This document shows, one piece after another, positions 34,112-46,060 of a stretch of DNA of 64,000 bases. This stretch comes from Lingula anatina (Eukaryota; Brachiopoda; Lingulata; Lingulida; Lingulidae), in the NCBI RefSeq assembly GCF_001039355.2, contig NW_019775880.1, positions 478,127-542,126 of the forward strand, read 5' to 3'. Position 1 is the first letter of the stretch. Each line of letters starts with the position of its first letter. Made by a program: the position numbers and the translations under genes. The notes beneath the pieces were generated by a model, which saw only the letters and a list, made by a program, of their open reading frames with translations, was not told the DNA's origin and made no database searches.

Positions 34112-36101
34112 GACCTTTCCACTATGCTCAAGCTGAATTAATTCATATTGGTGAAAAAAAAAATACTATGAAATTGAATTAATTGTTGTAAGCCAAGTTT
34201 TCATTTTCATATATTTAATTTAATGTTAATTAAGGAATGACAGCAGTACAATAAATCCAGTTCACAAGTACCTGTAGTATGTACTGGTAATAGTTACACA
34301 ACTTCAAGCATTTCAAAACTTCCACTAGTGCAAATACACAAAAATTAACCCTAAAGGGATAACAATTCTCTGTATGAGATTCATTTTTACAATAAATATA
34401 CATTGTAAACAACTCATATAAATATTTTTACCAACAAAAAAGCAGTTATCACAATTATTCTGGAATCTGTGCTTGCAATGCCATCAGACCATGTGGACCT
34501 ATATGTACACATGCAGATGGCTCTATCTCTGTTATAATCTATAAATAATAAGATTTATTGTGGTTTTATATAAATTTTGAATTACGGTAAAGTCTGTCCA
34601 AAAGCGAAAGTAAGCTATAGCTTTTGTCATTGTGCAAACAGGTCAGCTTTACAGCGTATCAAATTGATCGGTCTCAACATGCAGTGTTACTACTAATAAT
34701 ACTATATAGTAGTCCGTCCATGCCATCCAAACTATATACTCCTGCCTTGCCCCATGTTTAAATACATTTTACTTTACATGCTGTTTTACAATTATTTAAG
34801 TAAATCAAAACAAATACACAAATGATGCTTACCCTTAACAGTGAACAGTGTTAAACAGGAATGCATATGTGTTGACCTGATTGTCTATCAAGGGTAGCCC
34901 TCTCTGACCTACTTTATGCGAGCGACGTTTTATCGAAGTAAGAAAGCATTTTTTTGTTGTGTCGTATGTTGCATTTTCTATAAATATATCTGTATCAGTA
35001 TAACCGTTACATTTATTTTTTGTTCGTGGAAAAATAGCGTATGATTTCAGATTTCTGTGGAATCACATCATTTCTAATTTAATACAAGGAAGATCCGTGT
35101 TAACATTCCCTTACGGTTCTCATTCCCGACGACAGATAACAAAACACGGATTTTATTTGTTAGGACGCCAATATTTCTAGGAATGCTGTTGCTTTCGAAC
35201 AATAGAAATATAATCTAACATGGAAACATATACAAACGTAAGTACAGATGACTTTTTGGTGATAAATCTACCGCCGAACACGCGCAGAGTTTGACCTTGC
35301 GTACTTCATATTTGTTGCACAGCATGCCATAATTTGAAGATTTTAGTCTAAGACTGGAACTTTTTGTCTATCATTGTAGTGAGTTGGCCAGCCAATAGCT
35401 AGGAACACTCGAGCAAATTGGACTTTGTGATCTACTCTCTTGTGATCTTGACCATTGGAAGGCTAGGAGAGCGCAAGTGAGTACTGCTAAGAAACCAAGT
35501 CAGTCCCATCAAAAACGTCAAGGCTACATTTGCCAAGTATCTTAGGCAATACAGGCTTTCCTATTAGTTAGAAGGTATAATTAAATTGTTCCGAAAGAGC
35601 TCTCTATACTTTTTACTCAAGATTTATGAAAATTTGGCACATTGAGTGTGGTAAGCGGCGTTAAGTATTTATTAATTTATACTTCTTTTTAGCAAAATCT
35701 ATAATCAGAAATAACACTCGCTTAAATTTAACTGGTTTGAAACAATATAGAGAGACCTTATAAACTAATAATTGGCATAGAATACGATGTTATATCCCAG
35801 GATTTGCTATATGTGATAAAACTAAGTATTTACCGCTCTGACATCATCAAAAACATAATATTGACCTCCCTGACATCATCAAAAATCACAACCACTGTAG
35901 CTTCTCCTGGTACCCCATTGTTACTCATTGATTCTGTAAGAGATGTGTGTTTGATGATAGTATATGAATCAAGGATTATTAAAACCCATCTGTATGACCT
36001 TTGTTGTTAATAACAGACTTTTAAAGATTCAAAATACATGTTTAATTTTTAAAGATGATCCTTTATTTTTCAGAAGTTGAAATACAGGGTTATCAACAGC
36101 A
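34112..36101. other. Intergenic region between the divergent 7TM receptor and ROCO-CARD genes
   Basis: It holds the 5' flank of both genes. The coding exon of the ROCO gene is preceded by an acceptor (TTTTTCAG) ending at 36073, so 36074-36101 is 5' UTR and an upstream noncoding exon exists. GCGCAA followed by GTGAGT at 35477 is a candidate donor. A TGACATCATCAAAAA motif is repeated at about 35838 and 35871. A repeat copy at 34350-34555 is listed separately. Confidence 0.45.
34350..34555. repeat. Truncated copy of the AGGGATAACAATT-ended element
   Basis: It starts TAAAGGGATAACAATTCTC and shares CAATAAATATACATTGTAAAC, a CAGTTAT block, GAATCTGTGCTTGC and ACCATGTG-GACC with the element at 62195-62544 in the same order and orientation. 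No matching right terminus was found, so this copy is incomplete. Confidence 0.6.
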
Positions 36102-39100
36102 ATGGCTTCTTTCGTCAAAGCTCTTGAAGATATTCCAGCTAATATATCTGAGGTTGAATTAAGGAAAAGAAGATTGACCAAATCCAATGGTCTAAACACA
36201 TTATCTCTTTCTGGATGTCTTCTTCAGAAACTTCCAAAGTCACTTTACAATATTAAAGAGATACAAGATCTCAATTTAACAGAGAACCGTTTAACTGAAC
36301 TTGACAGTGCCCTGTCCAATCTTCAGAGAGTTAGACATCTACATTTGTCTGAAAATGAACTACAAACATTTCCCAAAGTGTTATGTAAACTCAGGAATCT
36401 GGAAACACTAAATCTTGGCCACAATAAATTCATGGCCTTTCCAGATGCAATTTTGCAGATAAAAACTTTAAGTTACCTTGATTTGGGTGGAAATAAAATC
36501 GCATCCCTTCCTGATGGGTTATACAAGTTAGAGCACCTTCTCCAACTCCATATGCCCAATAATAAGTTGAACAGTTTTCCAGTAGTTCTTACCAAAATGA
36601 AGTCACTAAAACATGTGGATCTAGGCCAAAACCAGATTAAAAATGGGGACCCACCATTGCCTTTTGAAATATTATACTTGAAAGGTTCTTTAAGATATCT
36701 AAATCTGCAGAAGAATCTCCTTGATGGTGTTCCATACCTTGAGTGCAAAGCTGAAGATGGAACAATGGAAGCTTTCTTTGCCTATGTAAAGGAACTCCAA
36801 GAAGAGGGATGTCTGCGACAGAGACTTCTGCTGATGGGCGACTCAAGAGCAGGAAAGACCAGTCTGTCTAATGCTCTAAGATTCAAGAAAGCCAAACTTG
36901 CAAATGAGGAAGACAGAACTGAAGTTGTTGAACAATTCATTTGGGAACCTGGACCTGACATAAAGATCCAAATAAATGACTTTGGCGGGCACAGGGTATA
37001 TGAGATTACGTCAAGATTATTTATTACTGACAAAGTCATAGTCTTATTGGTCTTCAACTTGCAAGATTACTCATTGGATCCAAAGAAAAAGAATTATGAA
37101 GCTCTTGTTGGACGTTGGTTTCGACATGTGAGGTCTATTGCTCCAAATGCCAAAGTTCTGGTTGTTGGTACCCACTCTGATGGAGAGGGTCTCGATCCCG
37201 ACAAGATTCAACAGATAACTCAGGATGTTGAAAAAATGATTGTGCAAGACATAAAATTAGAAGCAGACCACATTGAAGAGATGAAAAAAGTCAAAGGCAA
37301 TGTTAGTGAAGAACAGCTGTCTGGGTTGACGTCCCTACTAACCACTCTCCCTAGCAACACTGTTAGAGCTGTGGCTGTCAGCTCAAAAACCCTTAATAAC
37401 ATCACCGTGATAAAGAAGTTTGTTGTAGACCAGTGTCATGGATCAGGCATACAGATACCGCTTCGATACCACAAGTTTGGGATGGCACTGAAGGAAGCCA
37501 GAAACCAAAAAGAAGATCTTTATCTTCCTATGGAACAGGTGCTCTCCATTTATAACAAGCACCACGGATACAACTTCTTTCAATCACTTTTTCTTTGGAT
37601 GAAACCCAAAACTGCATGGTCAGCAGAAGTAGAAGCAGTTCTTAGAGTCCTTAACCAGATTGGATACCTGAATTGGTATTGTGAAGACCCAGAGATGAAA
37701 GGTTACATATTTCATCAGCCTGAGAAAATTGTTGAAATTGCTAGCCCAGTGTTTCATTATAATCCCAAAGCAGCCATCCAGGCAGTCCCACAGGTTTACC
37801 ATGGGAGACCTGATCTTCATCAAGAGCACTTGCAGAAGTTCATAGACACAGGAGTGATGACTGAAACTTTGCTTCATTCACTTATCACTGGCTGTGAAAA
37901 CAACCCTGGGTTGTTTACAGTTGTTACAGCTCTCTTGAATAAATTTGATTTTTGTTTTAAGTTCAAGAACAGGAAAATAGCAAGAAATGAAACAGAAGGT
38001 ATGAATGTACAATACTATTTCCCCTGGCTCTTACAGACAGAGAAACCAAGCAATCTACATGACAGGGCCAGATGGCCAGATGCCCCTTTGCCTGGTGAGA
38101 TTCATTATGAAATACAGTTCCGATTTCATGACATGGAAAACAGTCAACCAAACAATGTTAGAGAGAGGACACCATCAACCTTCTTTGAAGTTGCTACTGT
38201 GGAACTCCATCGTGAACTGATAGCTATCGATCAGCACCCAACTATGGAGCATTGGCAGGATGGTCTCTATGCAGCTGTTCCAGACCTAAAACTTTTGTTT
38301 ACTCGGTATCGTGATGAAAACAAGAGCAGACGGGTTATTCAGCTGTCTTTACGTACTCAGAGAGTTGAAAAGCTTTGGAAAGAGCTTCCAAAGCTTCATC
38401 AAAAAATAGCAAGTGTACTAAGTGTTCAGTATCCAGGTTGCATATTTACACAGTATGTTATGTGCCCTCACTGTATCATGGAGGGCAATCATGAGAACCC
38501 AGATGAAGTGAAGGTGGACATCATACAGGAACAAACAGATGGTATTTCTCGTCATTGTCGCAGAGCCAAGAGTAGCTTTCCAACATTGCTGTTGCAGCCA
38601 CCTCTTGAAGGTGAAGTACTATCATGGTTCTCACCTATTTTTTAATTCAAATTATTTCAAACACAGCTTTTGACTACATTTGCATAGGCAAGAGTTTTCA
38701 GGATTTTCAGTCTTCATTTTGATCGATTTTTTTTATGGTCTAAATGCAGTGAGAAATTGCAAGCTTTGTTTTTAGGATTATCAGTTTTTACAACTGTCAC
38801 CCATGCATATGATGAATTTTTTGGCAGGTTATGTAATTTTTCTTGAAGAATGTGAGTAATATTGTCACAGTTCTTTTTAATTGCTATATGTTATGCATAA
38901 TCTTTGCAACCCACGCTTTTTCTTTTAAGGGAATGGATCTGGAGGTCAACTTGCAGCTGTGGAGAATTTTTTGGATAAAACAGTATCAGGTAATTATACT
39001 CTCACACGCTATGGAGGCATTATGATAAGCATGCTGGGTGTAATTTAGCCAAGTACTATTGGATTTAGAATTTTTAAATACCAAATGTTTGTATGTTATT

Positions 39101-40221
39101 TACTCCTTCATTATAAGGGCTGTAAAGCTGATTGCATTCAGTGAGTCTCCGCAGAGTTGGATCACTCTACATAGACCAGTGGTGTCTATGGGAATGAGCC
39201 TTAAGTATTTGTATACATGTGTGTAGGACACTTTTATACCAGATAAGTACATGTATATATGTTTATGCTATTTGAACTGTTTATTAGTATTCATGCAAGC
39301 ATATATTTGTCTGATTATTTACCCCTTCATTTATCTGTTCCTTTTCTCATTCTTGGACCATTCCCAGACCCTATCATACTAACTGTGTATCGACCCATCT
39401 CTGAGGGGATTCTCGCTAAATTGCAGTCCATTTAAGCAGCTTAGATGTCTGTCAGGCCTACTGAAGCTGCTAGGGGGTAATTAATTGTTGTTTAGCAGCT
39501 TCAGTAGGTGTGCCAGACATCTAAGCCACTTAAGCTGAAAGCGATTTAGCAAGAAACCCCTCAGGGATGGATCGATCCTGTAAGATAGATCTAGGTATGG
39601 GAACCCAGTCCATTACTCGTTTTAGCTTAATTGTCATTGAAATTTTCATTAGGTTTTCCAAGTGTTCTCTTGAGTGACATGGATGCATTGGAACATTTGG
39701 ATTTCCTGTTGCAAAAAGAAATTCTTACTGATGATCAGGTTGAGCGAATCCGTGGGATGGTCCAAAGGAAAAAGAGGAATGCATGTCTTTTGCGGTGTCT
39801 ACATCAAGTGAGCCTGTCTGCCGTTGATACTTTGGCTGAATCTCTTAGAGATACATCAGAGCAACCGTGGCTAGCGGATGTATTAGAAGGGAAGGATGGG
39901 GTTGGAGGAATGACTGATATTCACCGACAAGCTATTAGACGTAATAGAGTTAGTATTATCAAAGATATGTCCCCCAAAGCCATCACTGATATATTGAATG
40001 CAAGGGGAATTTTGACAGATTCAGAGAGAGAGAGGATAATGGAGTGCCTCACTCGAGAGGACAAAGTCCATATGTTCCTGGATATCATTCCAACTAGAGG
40101 AGACAATGCATTTGCAGAACTTGTTGATTCATTGAGAGATGACACTGTCAAACTTGACTGGTTGGCAGACAGGTTGAAGAAAGAGGCAGCAAAGTTGGAG
40201 TGTGACCAAGGAAATGGGTGA
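36102..40221 (+). CDS. LRR-Roc-COR (ROCO, MFHAS1-like) protein with two C-terminal CARD domains
   Basis: Exons 36102-38610, 38930-38989 and 39653-40221 join with phases 1 and 1, giving 3138 nt and 1045 aa. Seen: leucine-rich repeats at residues ~30-235; a Roc GTPase with P-loop GDSRAGKT (246-253), switch DFGGH (from 293) and a THSD guanine-specificity motif (357-360); a COR region to about 700; a C-terminal region with MCPHCIMEGNH; a Gly/Ser linker from the 60-nt exon (GNGSGGQLAAVENFLDKTVS); then CARD1 at ~866-935 (LDFLLQKEILTDDQVERI) and CARD2 at ~945-1040 (ITDILNARGILTDSERERI). MFHAS1 in vertebrates is an LRR-Roc-COR regulator of innate and TLR signalling and has no CARD that I know of. CARDs recruit partners by homotypic contact, so an innate-immune or death-scaffold role is inferred. 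Reading past the first donor gives an 847-aa form ending SWFSPIF without CARDs, a possible alternative isoform. Confidence 0.85.
39353..39613. mobile_element. Intact foldback (hairpin) element, ~260 bp
   Basis: A long perfect-to-near-perfect palindrome. CTTAGATGTCTGTCAGGCCT and CTACTGAAGCTGCTA are answered by TAGCAGCTTCAGTAG and GTGTGCCAGACATCTAAG, with TCTGAGGGGATTCTCGCTAAAT against ATTTAGCAAGAAACCCCTCA further out. It is the same family as 2371-2745. It lies in intron 2 of the ROCO-CARD gene and ends about 38 bp before the acceptor of the CARD exon. Confidence 0.8.
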
Positions 40222-40948
40222 AAATACAATGTGTGTATGAAAAGCTGTTTTTGACAGCCCCATGAGCCTATGGGAACAAACTGAGAATTATCTAAAGATA
40301 TTTTTATATTGTGAATTAAATGGATATTTGTTAAAATTCCACCAAGATAACTGCAATGTTATGTTACTTCTTTGTAGACTACCACAAGGTGCCTTACAAT
40401 TATCCTGCCAGAAAACTTTTTTACCAGTGACATTCAGTAAACTTAAGCTTAAGAGCAATTGTAAGAAGCAAAACTGTGAACAATTTCAAAAGCATTATTG
40501 ACGCAGTACTAACCCAGGTGCTAATTTTTTCTATTTGTCTTGTAGAATTAGTTTTAAAAAATATTCTAGTCTATTGCTCTGCTGGTTTGTGGGTGTGTTT
40601 GTTTGTCTGATGTTTTTTTTTTTTTCTTTTTTTTTGTCTAGCAATAGAGGCCAACATTTTGAAGATTTTTGAAGATTTTCATTTCCAAATTGTATTTGTA
40701 GATAGTTCTATTTTATTATTTATGTGTTTAAAAAATTCTTGAAGTTTTGACATTATTGACATCTGTGATTGAGACTATTTAAATGTCGGGAAGGGTGATA
40801 TTAATGTCCACATAGGACTGTCTGGGAATCCCTAGCTTTGAAATGTAAGACAATGAATGAATTAATGTTTACAGATGTGTCAAAACACAGTTGCTTTTAT
40901 GTGTGCTGAGAAGAGTGTTTCAGTGTCCATTATTTATCACTGGTGACC

Positions 40949-40954
40949 AATAAA
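40949..40954 (+). terminator. Poly(A) signal of the ROCO-CARD gene
   Basis: Canonical AATAAA about 730 nt after the stop codon at 40219-40221, followed by a TG/T-rich stretch (ATATATTTCTGTG). It implies a 3' UTR of roughly 750 nt. Confidence 0.6.
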
Positions 40955-41523
40955 TGAGTTTATTAAAATATATATTTCTGTGAAGCATCTGTGGGGCTTT
41001 TCTTTATAAAATAAAAATAGAATGTAGCTGCTCAAAAGAAGGGTTCTAATTAAAAGCATTTATGATTTTAAAAAAGTGCAGTATCTGTAAAATTAACAAA
41101 TTTTCCCATGGAAAATATCTAGTCATTGATTTTGTTCTGTATATTGCACATATTATGTAGAAAACCATTAATTGTAATACAATCATATATACATTTCAAC
41201 ATGACTTACAATTTTAAGATCAAATGTCAGGTATTGGAGTACACTAAAATTTTATTTAAAATATTGTGTGTTTTAAAAACTAATTTTTTTTCTTATACCC
41301 ATTGATTTATGTATTGCATCTGTTTGTTATTTAAATATTTATGTGTATCACAAGAGAAATCATTCCTTGTGATTTTGTATACATGTTTAGATTAAATTTA
41401 ACCATATTTAATAATTGTACAATTTAAGTCATATGCACAACAATGATTGAGGGTCCCTAGATATGTAGTTACTCTTTAATATTTTTGTCCTGGCCTGATG
41501 TTGTCTAATTGTATGGGAACAGA

Positions 41524-44500
41524 CAGTAGGACACATACTGTCGAAAAGCGGTGTACTTCGGCACGTCATGATTGTCCATTTGCTACGTCCGCGCAACAAA
41601 ATAGCTCGAGAATGGCGACTCATTGAAAATGAGTACGTTGCACGTAAATCTGTATTGCAAAAAATCTACCTTGGCTTGAACTTTTATATTTTAGAAAGTG
41701 AATAAGCATTTGTTCTTCTGTCGAAAAAGAGCGTTGTTTTAACAATAAACCGTCAAGAATTCTTACCACCGCGTCCTGAATACAGAGGACGGAATTTTTT
41801 ACAAAACCAAAAACGTATATGCCTAGGGAGGGACTATAATGCGAGAAATTTGTTTACAAATATAAAATTCGCTTAAATTGAGAAAAATGATTGCTAACGT
41901 ATCAAGGTTTTCAATTTTTAAAGGAAAATCCCGCACACTCTTCGGTTTGTCAGTCTCGACCGAAAATCTGGGAAGTTGTCAAAATAAGCGGAAATTTACT
42001 CCCGCGCAAAACCATCGAATAAAATACCCATTTTTGCCGTCTTTCAAGCAAATAAACACCTTTATTCACTCTAAAAAGTTTCAAACTAACCTCAAATTTC
42101 ACATAAGGTGCTATGATCCACACCTTTCTCCTAAGCAGCAGACTACTGACCTTGAACTGGTTTGATTCGTAAATATCATGTGACAGAAGTCATGTGACAT
42201 GCGGATTGGGCCTTCAAATTATGCATTTATTAAGTCCAGTGTGATCACAAATAAGATTTTCAGTTTATTAGGGCAATGATTGCATGAAATAATAAAAATA
42301 CAACTTAAATTTAATGCTGAAGAACCAATTTTGCCTCTCGTTTTGCGGGAGTTTGTCTGACCTATTTTCATTGGAAATCCCGCAATTTTATCACGAGGGT
42401 GGACAGGTGGAGTGAATTGTGCGGCCAGTTTCGAATTGCACCAAAACTTGCGGAAATTTGTGACCCACACATGTAAACTATATATGAAGATTATAATGAG
42501 GTAGGTATAGATTTTCAACAGAATTCAGAAGTTATACTTTATACGAAAAAAGTGTATGCCTTCCCCCCAACTTCAAGATCATGTACGGTATATAGTACAT
42601 TCGGATATGTCCAAGTTGTAAGTTATAGTATACAATGTATCATACATGTAGTTTTGTTAATAGGGGGTGTTGTTCATTCTGCACTGTGTGACCTACCCCG
42701 ACTCATTTACATTACTTTAGTCAACAGATTTACTTAATTTTTGGCAAGTCTGAATAATGATACGAAAGCAGTTTACCAGCGCGAGCACCTGCCAAGATTC
42801 ATTTGATAAGTATACGGGGTACATGTTTAATCTTCAATTATACACTTCTAATTGTTATACAGCTATATCTCAAAGTACATTCCACAATGCAAATCTACAG
42901 TAGAAAATTTTTGAGCATCATCATGTTAGTTCCCAGCATTATTATGTAAATAAGTAATTCATAGTAAACTTTGTTGTAACGGTGCCCCCTTACGTACCCC
43001 CGGTACCGTTAACTATATGTGGATCTTTTGTGGTCTCCTGTAGTAAGTTTTGATACATGTTCTCAATTTATGTAAATGAAAATGTTTATCTTTAACCATG
43101 GTCTCTAATAATTTATGTTGTAGTGGTGTTTTTTCATTGCAGGTGAAAATGAAGAGTTTCATGCAAGTAACAGGAAAAGTGGGTGCTACAAAATGTGAAA
43201 GTGATCATGATGATATCAATTAAGCAACCTTTGTTTATGTATTTATTTCTATACTCTATTGATAGAGATATGGAAGATATATTTACTGAGTATTTGGACA
43301 GATCTAAAGCAACTTAAGGCATAGACTTGATAGTCACTGTATTTTTCAATAAAAGTTGATAATTGCAGAAAACCAATAGCCCATGGTTTACCACTTAATT
43401 GTTGGCTTATAATATTCAAACAGAAAGACAGCAAAGGAATGGAAAATGAAAAAGAAAAAGAAAAGATGGGGAAACAGACATTTTGTAGTTTAGTATACAT
43501 TAATCATGTCCTCTCTAAGAATTCATGATTTTGTAAAAAAACATGCAAAATTATAATTTTGTGATTAATGTTGAAAATGACACTGTATCTTTAAATAATA
43601 ATTATAAACATTATGAGACATGATCACAAAGCTTAGATATGTTTTGTGACATTTTTCTTTTCATTTTCTTTCATATAGTAGAACTAGTATTCACTGTAAC
43701 AAGAAAGTCCATGTGTTTTTAAACAGCCAGTTGTACTTGATAATAAATGCAAATTTAGTGCCCTGGTTATATACAATGTCTTCAAATATTTTAATTGCCA
43801 AATGCCTACAGAGAAGTTCTTTAACATAAAACGATCAAAAATTGCATTTATAAATTATATCACTGACAATCCAACACATGGTGTAGATTGTAACAGCATG
43901 ATGCCTTGGTTTTGAAGGTGGATTTATTACTATCATCTTGTTAATTTATTATTTTTTTCTACTATTATAACTTGCCAGATAAAATTGTTCACCATGTTTC
44001 AGTATGTTGTATATGTTGAATAAAGGATTTTAAAGAAATATATGCTTATTAAAAATACTTATCTGCCAATTAAAATGAAGAAAACAATCCACTTATCTTA
44101 TCAATGTCACATAAAACACAGATAACATTTAGAAATACATATATTAGCCAGTTTAAGCTTGCACATTTACCACACAGAACATTTTGACCAGCTCCTTAGA
44201 TATTGTTTTTTGTACAAATATCAGTCGTAACATCGTAAAATGGAATTGGGACTAAACCTTATACAGACAGTAACATGTATCAACATAAAAATAGAATTAC
44301 TGACCATATTTAACACAAGTATTCGCCAAAGTGCAAACGGGTGAAAATGTAAACAAACATTCAGTTGGGCTCGTCTTGGCCGATGCATGACGTCAAATCT
44401 TGAATTTTACACTATCTTCCTACGAAAACAGCTGAGGCATTTGTTTACAAAGATAGATTTGAATAAAATTTTAGCCACACAATTATGGCTTTTAAACACA

Positions 44501-44837
44501 TTACACAGGCTCTGGAATTTCCCGCACACTCTCTAGTTTGCAAATTATAAGGAAAGTTACGATGTTGCCAAGGAAAAATGTCACTGCGACGTGAGAGTTT
44601 GGCGAACATAAAGTCGGTCATATCAAACATTTCAAAATAAAATATTACATGGGTATGAAGCTTAAATACCCAATTAATATAACATCTGATTGGAAGTATT
44701 AGATATTTACTTCTGCTGATAATATTGACATTTTTCGGTCATATTTCCGCTGTTTCGCAAAACGAACGCGACGTAACGTAATGGCGCGTGAAAAAACGAC
44801 GTAAAAACCCTACGCCGTGACAGTATGTGTCCTACTG
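41524..44837. mobile_element. 3.3-kb candidate non-autonomous DNA transposon with exact 19-bp terminal inverted repeats
   Basis: CAGTAGGACACATACTGTC at 41524-41542 is matched exactly, in reverse complement, at 44819-44837. AGA directly flanks both ends (41521-41523 and 44838-44840), consistent with a 3-bp target duplication. Inside, a TCCCGCACACTCT motif occurs near both ends (about 41930 and 44519) in direct orientation, and several CGnCG-rich stretches occur. No ORF above about 100 codons and no transposase motif is present, so it cannot move on its own. The superfamily is not assigned. Confidence 0.6.
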
Positions 44838-45249
44838 AGATAAGAGACTATCTATGTACAGAGACTGATGTGTCTGCACATAATGCCGTCACCTTCATCT
44901 GTTGGCTATAGTTGCCATAGCGATAACACGATAAGTGGAAAACCATTTTACCATTTGTCTTTATCTACAGTTCGAAAATTGGCATGATCTGGTGGGTGAT
45001 TTTTAAGATGGTGGTAAACCTGTTATCGTGTATTGTGTAAAAAAAATTTGTCAGATTCAATCATTCACAATGTTCAGAATCTCAGAATGGAGCAAATTGG
45101 ACATTTAAAATTGTTCAATTGATTTTTTTGTCAACTATTATTAAGTTATGACAGTAAATTGATTATTTTGTTTTATGTAAAAGAATGTTGAAAATGGGAA
45201 AAAATCATTTCAGTACAGTAATCTCTTGTTTATATTTTGTCATTTTCAA

Positions 45250-46060
45250 GTTACATGGGCCTGAAGACCTTTGCTTATAATATTTTCCAAATATCCATGT
45301 TGCCTGCAGTGCATAATTAAAGATTGGTGGTAATTATGATGTTAAGCATTATGTAATATTGGATCAAAATAGAAGAAAACCCTTTTTTGGGCACTGCATA
45401 ATGATCATTAAATGAAAACTATGTTACTTATGATTCTCAAGCCTACTGAAAAGTTTCATAGGACTGAAATGTAGCTTTAGTTGGAAAACCAGTCTAAGTG
45501 CTTGTTTTTCTGGAAGTTATGCAGTTCTCTTTGAAAATTTTAATTTTTCACATATTGGCATTTTCATTGTGGGGCTTAGAACTCCCGCGGCATAAAGCCG
45601 AACGGTATTTACATTTGCATGAATGTCAGTGTTATGTATAGTAGATAATTAAAAATTGTTGGTGATTTATGTGGTAATCATGTAATATTGCATCAAAATT
45701 GTCAAAAAACCTACTTTGTGCACTGTTACCACAAACATTAAGAAAGGAAAACTGTGTTACTTATTTGTAACTTAAAAGAATGATTCCTTCGATTGACATA
45801 CAGCCCAAATTGGAAAACCAGCTTGTTTGGCCTATTATTTTGTCTTAAAAGTACTAATTTTTTTGTGAATTTTTTTTCTCATTCTGGCATTTCAAAGTGT
45901 GAACTTAACTGTCATGGGACTGAAGCCCTTTGCTTGTTACTCGTTTTACTTATATCCATATTACCTGTTGTCACTAATTAAAAATTGATGTTGACTTTGC
46001 ACTTAAGCATATGATGTATTTTTGCATCAGAATTGACAGTAGCCAATTTTGTGCATTATC
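45250..46060. repeat. Diverged tandem repeat, period about 330 bp, roughly 2.5-3 copies
   Basis: The block AATTAAAAATTG-x-TG-x-TGA followed by TAATATTGCATCAAAAT and TTTGTGCACT recurs starting at about 45316, 45649 and 45977 (spacing 333 and 328). A second block, GGNCTGAAGNCCTTTGCTT, precedes the first and third copies (about 45260 and 45918), and TTGGAAAACCAG recurs at about 45480 and 45810. Identity by eye is roughly 65-75%. Confidence 0.65.
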
